From JBBRHQ01 sp963720735 (GTDB lineage Bacteria > Actinomycetota > Thermoleophilia > Solirubrobacterales > 70-9), in contig CAVRGL010000010.1 of NCBI GenBank assembly GCA_963720735.1, positions 62,001-126,000 on the forward strand: 64,000 bases of DNA, in the 5' to 3' direction. Of this stretch, positions 33,143-41,811 are shown piece by piece. The stretch's first letter is position 1, and each line of letters begins with the position of its first letter. A model generated the notes under the pieces. That model saw only the letters and a program-made list of their open reading frames with translations, was not told the DNA's origin and did not search any database. Position numbers and translations under genes: made by a program.

Positions 33143-33891
33143 GGCGCTGGGTCCTCCCCGCGCTGGTCCTGGCGGCACTCCTCGGCGCCTGGCAGATCGC
33201 CGCCAGCAGCGGCGCGATCGCCTCCGCGCTCGGGCTCGAGGACTTCCTCGTCCCGGCGCCCTCGGAGATCGCCAAGGTCCTCTGGGAGGACCGCTCGCTG
33301 CTTGCCGACAACGCCTGGGTCACCCTGAAGGAGGTGATCCTCGGCTTCGGCTGCGCCCTCGCCGCTGGTCTGGGCTTCGCGATCGTCCTCCACCTCTCCC
33401 CCACTCTGCGCCGCGCCTTCTATCCGCTGATAGTCGCCTCGCAGACGGTGCCGATCATCGTCGTCGCGCCAATTTTTGTCGTCTGGTTCGGCTACGGGAT
33501 CGGGCCGAAGTTGGCGATCATCGCCCTGATCTGCTTCTTCCCGATCACCGTCAACACGCTCGACGGCCTGCGCTCGGTCGACCCCGAGGCGAGGAAGATG
33601 ATGCGCAGCCTCGACGCCTCCCGGCTGGGGATCTTCCGCAGGCTGGAGGCCCCGACCGCGCTCCCATACGTGTTCAGCGGGGCGAAGATCGCCGTCGCGG
33701 TGGCGGTGATCGGCGCCGTGTTCGGCGAATGGTCGGGTTCCTCGGCTGGCCTGGGATACCTGATGCAGCTCGACAACAACGGTCTGCAGACGGCCCGCAT
33801 GTTCGCCTCGGTGACGATCCTCTCGGCCTTCGCGATCGCGCTGTTCGCGCTGCTCGCCCTGGCCGAGCGCAGGGTGGTCAGCTGGCGATGA
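33139..33891 (+). CDS. thiX: ABC transporter permease, thiamine-precursor importer
   Basis: 250 residues, six hydrophobic segments. Includes SQTVPIIVVAPIFVVWFGYGIGPKLAIIALICFFPITVNTLDGLRSVDPEARKMMRSLDASRLGIFRRLEAPTALPY, the EAA coupling loop and flanking helices of the SsuC/TauC/ThiX-type permeases. It forms the membrane channel with the ThiZ-like ATPase. Linked by 4-bp ATGA overlaps on both sides, with GAAGGAGGG upstream of its start. Confidence 0.93.
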   Translation: MRRWVLPALVLAALLGAWQIAASSGAIASALGLEDFLVPAPSEIAKVLWEDRSLLADNAWVTLKEVILGFGCALAAGLGFAIVLHLSPTLRRAFYPLIVASQTVPIIVVAPIFVVWFGYGIGPKLAIIALICFFPITVNTLDGLRSVDPEARKMMRSLDASRLGIFRRLEAPTALPYVFSGAKIAVAVAVIGAVFGEWSGSSAGLGYLMQLDNNGLQTARMFASVTILSAFAIALFALLALAERRVVSWR

Positions 33892-34958
33892 GCTGTAGGG
33901 TCGCGCCCGGTTTGGGACCCCGCCGCACGAAGAGCAGCGCCCCCCGCAGGCCTGCGGTCCTGCTCGCCTGCTTCGCGGCGCTGCTCGCGGCGCTCGTCCT
34001 CGCCGCCTGCGGTGAGAAGTCCGAGGACGCGAAGGGTCAGGCGCAGCCCTTCGACCTCACCCTCGACTTCTACCCCAACCCCGACCATGTCGGCATCTAC
34101 ATGGCGAAGAAGCTCGGATATTTCCGCGATGCCGGGCTCGACGTCTCGATCAACGCCCCCTCCGACCCCTCGGCCCCGCTGAAGCAGGTGGCAACGGGGC
34201 AGGCCGACCTGGCGATCTCCTACGAGCCCGAGGTGGTCCTGGCCCGGGACCAGGGTCTCGACGTGGTCGCGGTCGGCGCCCTCGTCGACCGGCCGCTGAC
34301 CTCGATGATCTGGCTGAAGAAGTCCGGGATCAAGGGCGTCACCGACCTCCGCGGCAAGACGATCGCCACCGCCGGCATCCCCTACCAGGACGCCTACCTG
34401 AAGACGATCCTCGCCCGCGCCAACATGTCCCCCTCGGACGTGAAGAGCGTCAACGTCGGCTTCGGGCTGCTTCCGGCGCTGCTCAGCGGTAATGCCGCGG
34501 CGATGCTCGGCGGGTTCAGAAACATCGAGGGCGTCGACCTGCGGGTTCGCGGCAATAAGCCGGTGGTGACGCCGGTCGACCAGCTCGGGGTCCCCCGCTA
34601 CGACGAGCTGGTGCTGGTCGCCAGGGGAAGCCGCCTGGACCAGGACTCCGAGCCGATCAGGCTGTTCATCGCGGCCCTGGCCCGGGGGACCGCGGCGGCG
34701 GAGCGGAACCCGGCCGCGGCGAAGAAGGCGGTCCTCTCCTTCGACCCCGGGCTCGACCCGAAGACCGCCGAGGCCGAGCTCGCCGCAACCCTGCCGCTGC
34801 TCGAGCCGAGCCGAAAGGGCCGCCCGTTCGGCTACATGAGCCCAGCCGCCTGGAAGGTGTTCATCGGCTGGATGCGCGACAACGGCCTGATCAGCTCGCT
34901 GCCGAGCCCGTCGCAGGTGCTGAGCAATAACTACCTGCCCGGGAGGATCCCCGAGTAG
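33888..34958 (+). CDS. thiY: NMT1/THI5-like substrate-binding lipoprotein, thiamine-precursor importer
   Basis: 356 residues. A basic start is followed by a hydrophobic core and lipobox VLAACGEK; the lipidated Cys is near residue 42. The mature domain begins LTLDFYPNPDHVGIYMAKKLGYFRDAGLDVSI, the classical NMT1/THI5-like periplasmic binding fold for formylaminopyrimidine/HMP-type ligands, and continues with GQADLAISYEPEVVLARDQGLDVVAVGAL and DLRGKTIATAGIP. Last gene of the TPP-controlled operon; its end overlaps the convergent GGDEF/EAL gene by 28 bp. Confidence 0.93.
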   Translation: MSCRVAPGLGPRRTKSSAPRRPAVLLACFAALLAALVLAACGEKSEDAKGQAQPFDLTLDFYPNPDHVGIYMAKKLGYFRDAGLDVSINAPSDPSAPLKQVATGQADLAISYEPEVVLARDQGLDVVAVGALVDRPLTSMIWLKKSGIKGVTDLRGKTIATAGIPYQDAYLKTILARANMSPSDVKSVNVGFGLLPALLSGNAAAMLGGFRNIEGVDLRVRGNKPVVTPVDQLGVPRYDELVLVARGSRLDQDSEPIRLFIAALARGTAAAERNPAAAKKAVLSFDPGLDPKTAEAELAATLPLLEPSRKGRPFGYMSPAAWKVFIGWMRDNGLISSLPSPSQVLSNNYLPGRIPE

Positions 34959-37636
34959 GGACGCGCCTCGGCCATCAGGTTGGAGACCTGCTGGGCGGCC
35001 ATCGGCCGCGCGAAGCAGAAGCCCTGGGCCCAGTCGCAGCCGAGCCGCCGCAGCTCTGACGCCTGCGCCTCGTTCTCGACGCCCTCGGCGACCACATCGA
35101 GCCCCAGCGCCCGGGCCATGCCGATGATCGCCTCGACGATCGCGGTGCGCTCGGCCTCGACCCCGAGCGCCTCCGTGAAGGAGCGGTCGATCTTCAGTAC
35201 GTCGAGCGGGAACCGGTTGAGGTATGCGAGCGAGGAGTAGCCGGTGCCGAAGTCGTCGAGGACGAGGCTGACCCCGAGCTCCTTCAGAGCCTCCAGGGTC
35301 GCGGCGGCGATGCCGTGCTCCTCGACCAGGACGCTCTCGGTGATCTCCAGGTGCAGGTGCTCGGGGGCGAGCCCGGTGCGGGCGAGGATCTCGGAGACCG
35401 CGGCGGTCAGGTCGCGGTGCGTGACCTGTCGCGCCGAGAGGTTGACCGAGACGTCTAGGGGGCGGGAGTCGGGGCGCTCGTCGTGCCAGATCAGGGTCTG
35501 GCGGCAGGCCTCCTCGATCACCCAGCGCCCGATCGGCTCGATCAAACCGCTGTCCTCGGCCACCGGGATGAACTCCCCCGGATCGAGCATGCCCCGCTCG
35601 GGATGCTGCCAGCGCAACAGTGCCTCCACCCCGGTCACCTCACCGCTGCGAAGCGCGACGATCGGCTGGTAGCGCAGCACCAGCTCGTCGCGGTCCAGCG
35701 CATGGCGAAGCTCGCGCTCGATCTCCAGCCGTCGCACCGCGGTGGCCCGCATCTCCGCGTCGAACAGCACGCCGCGGTTGCGGCCGCGCTCCTTGGCGCG
35801 GTACATGGCGGCGTCCGCATCGCGGATCAGGGAGTCGGCGTCGACCTCGGGAACGCCCGGACCGGCGACCGCGATCCCGATGCTGACCGCGACGTAGTGC
35901 TCGACGCCGTTGATCAGGAAGGGACGCTGGAAGGCGCTGGTGACACGCTCGGCGATCGCGATCGCCTCCCTCTCGTCGGCCAGCTGCTCGACCAGGATCC
36001 CGAACTCGTCACCGCCGAAGCGGGCAATGCGGTCCCCGGGGCGAAGGTGGGAGCGCAGCCGCGGCGCGATCGCCCGCAGCAGCTCGTCGCCCTTGTGGTG
36101 ACCGAGGCTGTCGTTGATCAGCTTGAAGTGATCGAGGTCGAGGAAGAGGACGCCGAGAGGGGCGCCGGAGTCGGCGGCGCGGGCCAGGGCGTCGTCGAGG
36201 CTGTCGACGAGCTGGGTGCGGTTGGGGAGTCCGGTGAGCGCGTCGTGGAGGACCCGATGGCGGAGCTCGTCGTCGGCCGCGCGCCGCTCGATCGCGTCGG
36301 CGAGCACGTTGGCGGCCGACTGGATGAAGTGAACGTCCTTCGGGGTGAAGTAGTGAGGCTCGGTCGAGTGCACGTCGAGAACCCCGAAGGGGCGCTTCTG
36401 GCCGTCGATCACCACCGCGAGGCTGGAGCGGATCCCCAGCACCCGCAGGGCCGGCGGCATCGCGAAGCGGCTCTCGCTCTCCCAGTCGTCGACGATCACG
36501 TGAAGCCCGGACTCCGCCGCCGCTCCCGCGTGGGACTTGCGGGTCGCCGAGATCCGGCCGTGGCCGTGCTTGCCCGCCGAGTCGAGTCCAGCCCGCAGGC
36601 GCAGGGAGCGGCCGCCCTGGGGGAGCTCCCAGACGCAGGCGTGCTCGACCCCCTCGATCTCGGCGACCAGGGCGGCGGTCGATTCCATCAGCGCCGCCGG
36701 GTCCGCCCCGGACAGGGCCTGCTCCCCGAGCCGGGCGACAGCCGCCTGCTGGGCGGCGCTGCGCTCGAATCCCTGCTCGGCGATCTTGCGCTCGGTGATG
36801 TCGTAGAGCACCCCGTGCCAGACGGGGATGCCGTCGGAGTCGAGCTCGAGCATCGCCTCGTCGAGGATCCAGACCACCTCACCGGTCCGGGTCAGCATGC
36901 GGTAGTCGAGGGGCGGCGGGTTTCGGGTCCCGACGATTTTCTCCGACTCCTGCTCGAGGGCCCGCTCGGAGTCCTCCGGGTGGACCCGGCTGGCCCACAG
37001 GGACGGATCGGCGAGCCACTCCTCCGGGGTGTAGCCGAGGATCTCCTCGACCTGGGGACTGACGTAGCGCCAGCGGCCGTGCTCGCCCAGCTCGGCCGTG
37101 TAGACAATCGCCGGCAGCCTCTCGACCAGGATCCTGTAGTCCTCCTCGGCCCGCTTGCGGACCCGCATCTCCTCCTCGGCCCGCTGGCGCAGCTCGCGCT
37201 CCTTGGCGCGGCTGTCGAGGAGGCGCATCGCCACCTCGAGGGTGTGGGCCATCTCCCGCAGCAGACCGACCTCCTCGCCGCTGAACACCTGTGGGCGCGA
37301 GCGCGCGACCAGCAGGGACCTGTGGCCGTCGCGACCGATCGGCGCGGTGACGGCGTGGCATCCGCCGCTTCCGGGGACCTCGACCGTCCTGGCTCGCCCG
37401 GCGACGACCGCGATCAGCTCCGCGTCTGAGAGATCACCGCCGCCGAAGCCGGCCCGGCTCTCGACCCGGTCCGAGATGATCGCGGCGCCGTCGGCAGCGA
37501 AGGCGGCGGCGACCTGCTCGGCGGCGACTCGCAGCGCCGCCGCCTCGTCCGCCTCGGAGGAGATCAGGTCGAGGAACTCGGCCAGCTGCTCGGTCGGCCA
37601 GCTCCGTTCCCAGGAAGGCTGGTGTTCCACCCCCAA
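34931..37636 (-). CDS. GAF-PAS-GAF-GGDEF-EAL cyclic-di-GMP signalling protein
   Basis: About 901 residues. Order: GAF-like domain, coiled linker, PAS (YRILVERLPAIVYTAELGE, RYVSPQVEEILGYTPEEW), PAC (WHGVLYDITERK), second GAF, GGDEF, EAL. The GGDEF A-site is intact (RFGGDEFGILVE) with an upstream ALTGLPNR; EAL residues are intact (GVEALLRWQHP, EITESVL, DDFGTGYSSL, IDRSF, EGVE), so both synthesis and breakdown of c-di-GMP are possible. Start uncertain: TTG 37636 (GGAGG 12 nt upstream) or GTG 37630; GTG 37699 is less likely since GATAAA at 37666-37661 looks like the -10. No transmembrane segment seen. Confidence 0.92.
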   Translation of the reverse strand: MGVEHQPSWERSWPTEQLAEFLDLISSEADEAAALRVAAEQVAAAFAADGAAIISDRVESRAGFGGGDLSDAELIAVVAGRARTVEVPGSGGCHAVTAPIGRDGHRSLLVARSRPQVFSGEEVGLLREMAHTLEVAMRLLDSRAKERELRQRAEEEMRVRKRAEEDYRILVERLPAIVYTAELGEHGRWRYVSPQVEEILGYTPEEWLADPSLWASRVHPEDSERALEQESEKIVGTRNPPPLDYRMLTRTGEVVWILDEAMLELDSDGIPVWHGVLYDITERKIAEQGFERSAAQQAAVARLGEQALSGADPAALMESTAALVAEIEGVEHACVWELPQGGRSLRLRAGLDSAGKHGHGRISATRKSHAGAAAESGLHVIVDDWESESRFAMPPALRVLGIRSSLAVVIDGQKRPFGVLDVHSTEPHYFTPKDVHFIQSAANVLADAIERRAADDELRHRVLHDALTGLPNRTQLVDSLDDALARAADSGAPLGVLFLDLDHFKLINDSLGHHKGDELLRAIAPRLRSHLRPGDRIARFGGDEFGILVEQLADEREAIAIAERVTSAFQRPFLINGVEHYVAVSIGIAVAGPGVPEVDADSLIRDADAAMYRAKERGRNRGVLFDAEMRATAVRRLEIERELRHALDRDELVLRYQPIVALRSGEVTGVEALLRWQHPERGMLDPGEFIPVAEDSGLIEPIGRWVIEEACRQTLIWHDERPDSRPLDVSVNLSARQVTHRDLTAAVSEILARTGLAPEHLHLEITESVLVEEHGIAAATLEALKELGVSLVLDDFGTGYSSLAYLNRFPLDVLKIDRSFTEALGVEAERTAIVEAIIGMARALGLDVVAEGVENEAQASELRRLGCDWAQGFCFARPMAAQQVSNLMAEARPYSGILPGR

Positions 37637-37705
37637 CCATCGGCATTGCCTCCAGCACCCTTTATCCGCGATGGGCCGACTGCGCCGGCGGCGCTCCACC
37701 CGACC

Positions 37706-37746
37706 TGGGACCTTTCAGCCGCCATATAGACGCTTCAAAGGTCCCA
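37706..37746. promoter_or_regulatory. 10-21-10 inverted repeat upstream of the GGDEF/EAL gene
   Basis: Perfect 10-bp arms TGGGACCTTT (37706-37715) and AAAGGTCCCA (37737-37746), 21-nt spacer, centres about three helical turns apart. It lies between the end of the glycosylase gene and the start of the GGDEF/EAL gene on the same strand. It can be a terminator for the glycosylase unit, or a dimer-of-dimers operator; a TATATG in the spacer could be an extra minus-strand -10. Confidence 0.5.
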
Positions 37747-37789
37747 CCCCACTACGAGAGTGTGTCGGCGCTGGACCTGCTGGGAAAGG

Positions 37790-38761
37790 CTAGGCGGCGA
37801 GGCGCTGGGGGCCGCCGCTCGCGACCAGGTGGTAGAGCCCGACCACGGTGTGGACGCCGGCGAGGCCCCGGTAGGGACGGTACGGGGCGTAGAACTCCTC
37901 GACCTCGGGGATCGTCGCCCGGCGGCCGCCGAGGCCAGCCAGCCGGCCGACCAGCTTCAGGTAGGCGAGGTCTCCGGCCGGCAGGGAATCGGGGTCGCCG
38001 CGGCCGTGCAGGCCGAGGCACTGCACCGTCCACGGGCCGATGTTCCGCCGGGCCAGCAGACGGGCATCCGAGCGTGGATCGGAGGGGTCGCAGCGCCCGC
38101 CGGCGACGTCGCGCGCCACCTCGCGCAGGGCGATCGCGCGCCGGGCGGCGAGGTCGGTGGACTCGAGCTCGGCCGGGGCGCGGCCGGCGATCACCGCGGC
38201 GCAGGGGACATCCCGCAGCGCCGCCGGCCCCTCCCCCAGGCGGGGGCCCCAGCGACGGACGATGCGGCGCTGGATGCGGGCCGCACGAGACGCCTCGATC
38301 AGCTGGTTGGTGACAGCCCAGGCCAGTGCCTCCCAGGGCCAGGGGCGGCGCCGCGGCCGCAGGTGCGGGCGGCGGCGCAGCAGCGGCCCGAGCAGCGGGT
38401 CGCGGCGGAACCGGCGGTAGAAGTCGGAGAGGTCGTCGTCGACGCCGAGGGCGAATCGCATCCGCTCGATCGCGACCTCGAGCTGGCCGCGGTCGGCCGG
38501 GCGCCCGGTGCCGGGCGCCCCGTGCAGGCCCGGGCCTGCGACCGCGCCGGGCTCGAGCGGCTCGGCCCGGAGGCGGAGGAGGCCGGACCGCTGCTGCCAG
38601 GCGTGGACGGCGACCGGAGCATCGCCGACGTGAAGCAGGCGGGTGGCGACGCCGCCGGAGCGCCGCAGGACCCGGTCGCCCCCCGCCGAGGGCAGGCGGA
38701 ACGGCGACGGCGGGCGCACCTCGACCTCGAGCCCCCCGGCGGAGGCCGGGTCCAGGGTCAC
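37790..38761 (-). CDS. AlkA-like DNA-3-methyladenine glycosylase (HhH-GPD)
   Basis: 323 residues. N-terminal AlkA-type domain, then EALAWAVTNQLIEASRAARIQRRIV, and the helix-hairpin-helix LARRNIGPWTVQCLGLHG followed by the Pro-Ala-Gly-Asp segment DSLPAGDLAYLK with the catalytic Asp. It should excise alkylated purines from DNA. GTG 38761 overlaps the upstream small gene by 4 bp. C-terminal YRPYRGLAGVHTVVGLYHL matches the end of AlkA-like proteins. Confidence 0.93.
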   Translation of the reverse strand: MTLDPASAGGLEVEVRPPSPFRLPSAGGDRVLRRSGGVATRLLHVGDAPVAVHAWQQRSGLLRLRAEPLEPGAVAGPGLHGAPGTGRPADRGQLEVAIERMRFALGVDDDLSDFYRRFRRDPLLGPLLRRRPHLRPRRRPWPWEALAWAVTNQLIEASRAARIQRRIVRRWGPRLGEGPAALRDVPCAAVIAGRAPAELESTDLAARRAIALREVARDVAGGRCDPSDPRSDARLLARRNIGPWTVQCLGLHGRGDPDSLPAGDLAYLKLVGRLAGLGGRRATIPEVEEFYAPYRPYRGLAGVHTVVGLYHLVASGGPQRLAA

Positions 38762-39090
38762 CGTCCGAGCAGGTGAACGTCCACGAGGAAGGAGCGGCTG
38801 GCGACGATGTTGGCGGGCGGAGCGCCCTGGCGGCGGGCCAGCCGCCTCGAGGAGCGCCGGCGGCCGCCGACGGCGCTGACCGCCCGGACCGCGGCGACCG
38901 TCGCCGCCCCGGCCAGGGCTCCCCCGGCCGCGGCCAGAGCCGCGCTTCGGACCTCGCTGCGCAGGGCGGGGGGCTTCGGCCGCTCGTAGGGCAGCGGCAG
39001 GGCCCGCACGTCGTCGCCGGATCCCGGCTCGGCGTCCTCCTCGCCGACCACGACTCCTTCGACCTGCCGATGAGCTTCGTAAATGCTCAC
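38758..39090 (-). CDS. Small Ala/Arg-rich protein of unknown function
   Basis: 110 residues: acidic start (EAHRQVEGVVVGEEDAEPG), a possible single hydrophobic segment (SAALAAAGGALAGAATVAAVRAV), then a basic region and VASRSFLVDVHLLG at the end. Family not recognised. GTG 39090 lies exactly 7 nt after TAGAGT, supporting the start; GTGA overlap couples it to the glycosylase. Confidence 0.6.
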   Translation of the reverse strand: MSIYEAHRQVEGVVVGEEDAEPGSGDDVRALPLPYERPKPPALRSEVRSAALAAAGGALAGAATVAAVRAVSAVGGRRRSSRRLARRQGAPPANIVASRSFLVDVHLLGR

Positions 39091-39103
39091 CCGCCCGACT
39101 CTA
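39091..39103 (-). promoter_or_regulatory. -10 element of the glycosylase operon, leaderless
   Basis: TAGAGT (39103-39098) then 7 nt to GTG 39090. Confidence 0.6.
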
Positions 39104-39147
39104 ACGATGGGAATGGCCGGAGGCGGGCGGGGTTACGTAAACCCGCG

Positions 39148-40314
39148 CTAATTGCGGGGATCCGGCGCCTCGCCCCCCTGAAGGCGCTTCTCGAACAGCC
39201 GGTACTTCTTGACGACCTTCCCCCCCATTCCCTCCATCGCCCGGTTCATCGGGCCGTTGGTCTCGAGGATCCAGCCCATCTCGCCGCCGACGATCCCCCC
39301 CGGCCGGGCGGCCTCCTCGATGTGCTTCAGGTAGAGGCTGGCGGCGACCCCGGTGTGACGGTAGTCGTGCTTGACGCCGAGAGCGAAGACCCGGCACTGA
39401 TCGATCTTCCGGCGCCCCAGCAGGAAGCGGGCCCAGCCGAGCGGGAGCAGGCGGCCGTTCATCTTCGCCACCACCTGGTTGATGTCGGGCAGGGTGAGCG
39501 CGGCGCCGACCACCTCGCCGTCCTTCTCGGCCATCCACGTCCACTTCTCGTCGATCACCTGCTTCAGGCTCTTCGCCTGGAAGGCGACCTCGGACTCCGT
39601 GACGGGAACGAAGCCCCAGTTGTCGCCCCACGCCTCGTTGTAGACCTCCATGAAGCGGTGGACCTCCTGCTCGAGGTCGCGCTTGCGCATGTTGCGGATC
39701 GTGATCCCCTCCTCGCGCAGCGCCACCTCCGCGGCCTCGTGGATCGCCGGGTCGAAGCGCTCGCCCTCCTTGAGGCTTCCGAACTGCAGCTCCCACATCA
39801 GCAGGTCCATCGCCTTGGCGAAGCCCTCGGCCTCGATCAGTCCCTGGTAATGCGGGGGGTGCCAGGGCTGAAGGATCATCGGCGGCCGCTCGAAGCCCTC
39901 GATCAATACCCCCAGCTCATCATTCGTGGTGAAGTCCATCGGGCCGAGGATCCGCTCGCGGCCCCGGGAGCGCACCCATTCCGATGCCGCCCCGAGCAGC
40001 GCCGCGGCGACCTCGGGGTCGTCCTCGGACTCGAAGAACCCGAACATCCCGTCGCTGCCCCCCTGGTATTCGTCCCAGCGACGATCGACCTGGGCGGTGA
40101 TGCGCCCGACCGCGACCCCGTCGCGCTCGGCCAGGAAGTACTCCGCCTCGGCATGGTCGAAGAAGGGGTTCCGCGAGCGGTCGAGGAACTGCATCCGCTC
40201 GAAGGTGAGCGGCGCGATCCATTGCGGGTCGTCTCGCCGCAACCGGAAGGGGAGCTTGACGAAGCGCTTCAGGTCGCGCCTGCCCTCGACGGGTCGGATG
40301 ATCACCTCGGCCAT
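39148..40314 (-). CDS. GNAT-fold N-acyltransferase-like protein
   Basis: 388 residues, two GNAT-like halves. N-terminal part: LKRFVKLPFRLRRDDPQWIAPLTFERMQFLDRSRNPFFDHAEAEYFLAERDGVAVGRI; C-terminal part: LGVKHDYRHTGVAASLYLKHIEEA with the acyl-CoA-binding R-x-T-G-V-A loop and MGWILETNGPMNRAMEGMGG. This family sits next to alpha-oxoamine synthases in sphingolipid-making bacteria, where a GNAT-fold enzyme can act as ceramide synthase; that role here is inference. ATG 40314 is chosen because TACGTT (40327-40322) is exactly 7 nt upstream. Confidence 0.82.
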   Translation of the reverse strand: MAEVIIRPVEGRRDLKRFVKLPFRLRRDDPQWIAPLTFERMQFLDRSRNPFFDHAEAEYFLAERDGVAVGRITAQVDRRWDEYQGGSDGMFGFFESEDDPEVAAALLGAASEWVRSRGRERILGPMDFTTNDELGVLIEGFERPPMILQPWHPPHYQGLIEAEGFAKAMDLLMWELQFGSLKEGERFDPAIHEAAEVALREEGITIRNMRKRDLEQEVHRFMEVYNEAWGDNWGFVPVTESEVAFQAKSLKQVIDEKWTWMAEKDGEVVGAALTLPDINQVVAKMNGRLLPLGWARFLLGRRKIDQCRVFALGVKHDYRHTGVAASLYLKHIEEAARPGGIVGGEMGWILETNGPMNRAMEGMGGKVVKKYRLFEKRLQGGEAPDPRN

Positions 40315-40365
40315 GGGGGGCAACGTAGCGCAGAGAAGTCAGCCCCAACTGCCACACTTTCGGCA
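40315..40365. promoter_or_regulatory. 51-bp divergent promoter region, both genes with 7-nt leaderless spacing
   Basis: Minus: TACGTT (40327-40322), 7 nt, ATG 40314. Plus: CACACT (40353-40358), 7 nt, ATG 40366. Neither start has a Shine-Dalgarno. Confidence 0.5.
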
Positions 40366-41622
40366 ATGGCCGAAACCGCGCACACCCCCGTCGACGTCTT
40401 CGAGAAGACCCGCCACCACGACCGGCTCGAGCAGCTGCAGGCGGCCAGGGAAGCCGAGGTGCTCCCGTACTTCCGGCTGCTCACCTCGCAGGCCGGCCCG
40501 GTGGTCGAGATGGAGGGGCGGGAGACGATCATGCTCGGCTCCAACAACTACCTCGGCCTGACCACCGACGCGCGGGTCAAGCAGGCCGCACGGGACGCGC
40601 TCGAGGCCTACGGCACCGGCCTGACCGGATCGAGGCTGCTGAACGGGACGACCCCGCTCCACCTCGAGCTGGAACGCGAGCTGGCGGAGTGGATGCAGAC
40701 CGAGGAGGCGCTCGTCTACACCACCGGCTACCAGTCGAACCTGGGCTGCATCGGCACGATCCTCGAGCCGGGCGACACGGTGATCTGCGACTCGGGCGAC
40801 CACGCCTCGATCCTCGACGGCTGCCGTCTCTCGGGCGCCAAGCTGCGCCCCTTCCGTCACAACCGGATGGACAAGCTGGAGCGGATGCTGGAGCGGGCGG
40901 CCGGGGACGGCGGCGGCGTCCTCGTTGTGGTCGACGGGGTCTTCTCGATGGAGGGCGACGTCTGCGACCTGCCGCCGATCGTCGAGCTCTGCCGCCGCTA
41001 CGGGGCCCGACTGATGGTCGACGAGGCCCACGGGGTCGGCGTCCTCGGCGCGCGCGGGGCGGGCGCCTGCGAGCTGTTCGGCCTCGAGGCCGAAGTCGAC
41101 CTGCGCATGGGCACCTTCTCCAAGAGCCTCGCCTCGTGCGGCGGCTTCATCGCCGGGCCCTCCGAGGTGATCGACTTCCTCCGGGTCTCCTCGCGCTCCT
41201 TCATCTTCAGCGCCTCCGCGGTTCCCGCCGCGGTCGGCGCCGCGCTCGGCGCCCTGCGGGTGATCCGCTCCGAGGGCCCGCAGCTGTTCGAGCGCCTGCT
41301 CTCGAACGCCGCCTACCTCCGTGCCGGGCTGCGCGATCTCGGCCTGGTCGTGGTCGAGCCCGGGAGGCTCCCCGACGGCACGGAGGCGACGACGCCGGTC
41401 GTCCCGGTGATGGTCGGCGAGGACTGGCAGGCGGTGCTTCTCTGGAAGGCCCTGTTCGACGCCGGCGTCTACACCAACGTCGCGATCCACCCGGCGGTGC
41501 CGCCGGGAGGCGCGCTGCTGCGGACCAGCCTGATGGCGACCCACGAGACGGCGCATCTCGACCGGGCCCTGTCGACGATCGAGCGGGTGATCGTCGACTT
41601 CCCGGACCTGCCCCGGACCTAG
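40366..41622 (+). CDS. Alpha-oxoamine synthase family PLP enzyme (SPT/KBL/BioF-like)
   Basis: 418 residues. Type I PLP fold: GSNNYLGLTTDARVKQA, YGTGLTGSRLLNGTTPLHLELE, DSGDHASILDGCRLSGAK, MVDEAHGVGVLGARG with the PLP-phosphate/pyridine contacts, and the Schiff-base lysine in GTFSKSLASCGGF. These enzymes condense an amino acid with an acyl-CoA. The extended N-terminus (FEKTRHHDRLEQLQAAREAEVLPYFRLLTSQAG) is the spelling seen in serine palmitoyltransferase-like bacterial members rather than BioF. Paired divergently with a GNAT-fold protein, so a sphingolipid-type or related lipid is plausible but unproven. Confidence 0.9.
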   Translation: MAETAHTPVDVFEKTRHHDRLEQLQAAREAEVLPYFRLLTSQAGPVVEMEGRETIMLGSNNYLGLTTDARVKQAARDALEAYGTGLTGSRLLNGTTPLHLELERELAEWMQTEEALVYTTGYQSNLGCIGTILEPGDTVICDSGDHASILDGCRLSGAKLRPFRHNRMDKLERMLERAAGDGGGVLVVVDGVFSMEGDVCDLPPIVELCRRYGARLMVDEAHGVGVLGARGAGACELFGLEAEVDLRMGTFSKSLASCGGFIAGPSEVIDFLRVSSRSFIFSASAVPAAVGAALGALRVIRSEGPQLFERLLSNAAYLRAGLRDLGLVVVEPGRLPDGTEATTPVVPVMVGEDWQAVLLWKALFDAGVYTNVAIHPAVPPGGALLRTSLMATHETAHLDRALSTIERVIVDFPDLPRT

Positions 41623-41705
41623 TTTTCCCGTCGGGGATCCACGTTTTCGGGTAGCCGGATGTTCCGCCCCGGGACACCCGGATCGCCCGAAATGGGATCG
41701 CCCCA

Positions 41706-41732
41706 TCCCCCAACGGGGGGACTTTCTCTCTT
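41706..41732 (+). terminator. Terminator of the alpha-oxoamine synthase gene
   Basis: 6-bp stem (tccccc / ggggga) with a tight AACG loop, followed by a pyrimidine tract (ctttctctctt), 84 bp after the stop. Confidence 0.6.
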
Positions 41733-41748
41733 GTCCGAATCTGGACAA
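41731..41748. repeat. 6-6-6 inverted repeat in the leader region of the IHF-like gene
   Basis: Perfect arms TTGTCC (41731-41736) and GGACAA (41743-41748). Possible operator upstream of the IHF-like promoter. Confidence 0.4.
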
Positions 41749-41811
41749 AAAGAATCCGCGCGGAAAAAGATGCTCTTAGCGACCGCGGTGGGGCCAAACG
41801 GCGGCTTCGGG

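Noticed and set aside
35483..37429. 648-codon open frame opposite the GGDEF/EAL gene
   Set aside because: Reverse-strand shadow; the other strand has intact GGDEF and EAL motifs.
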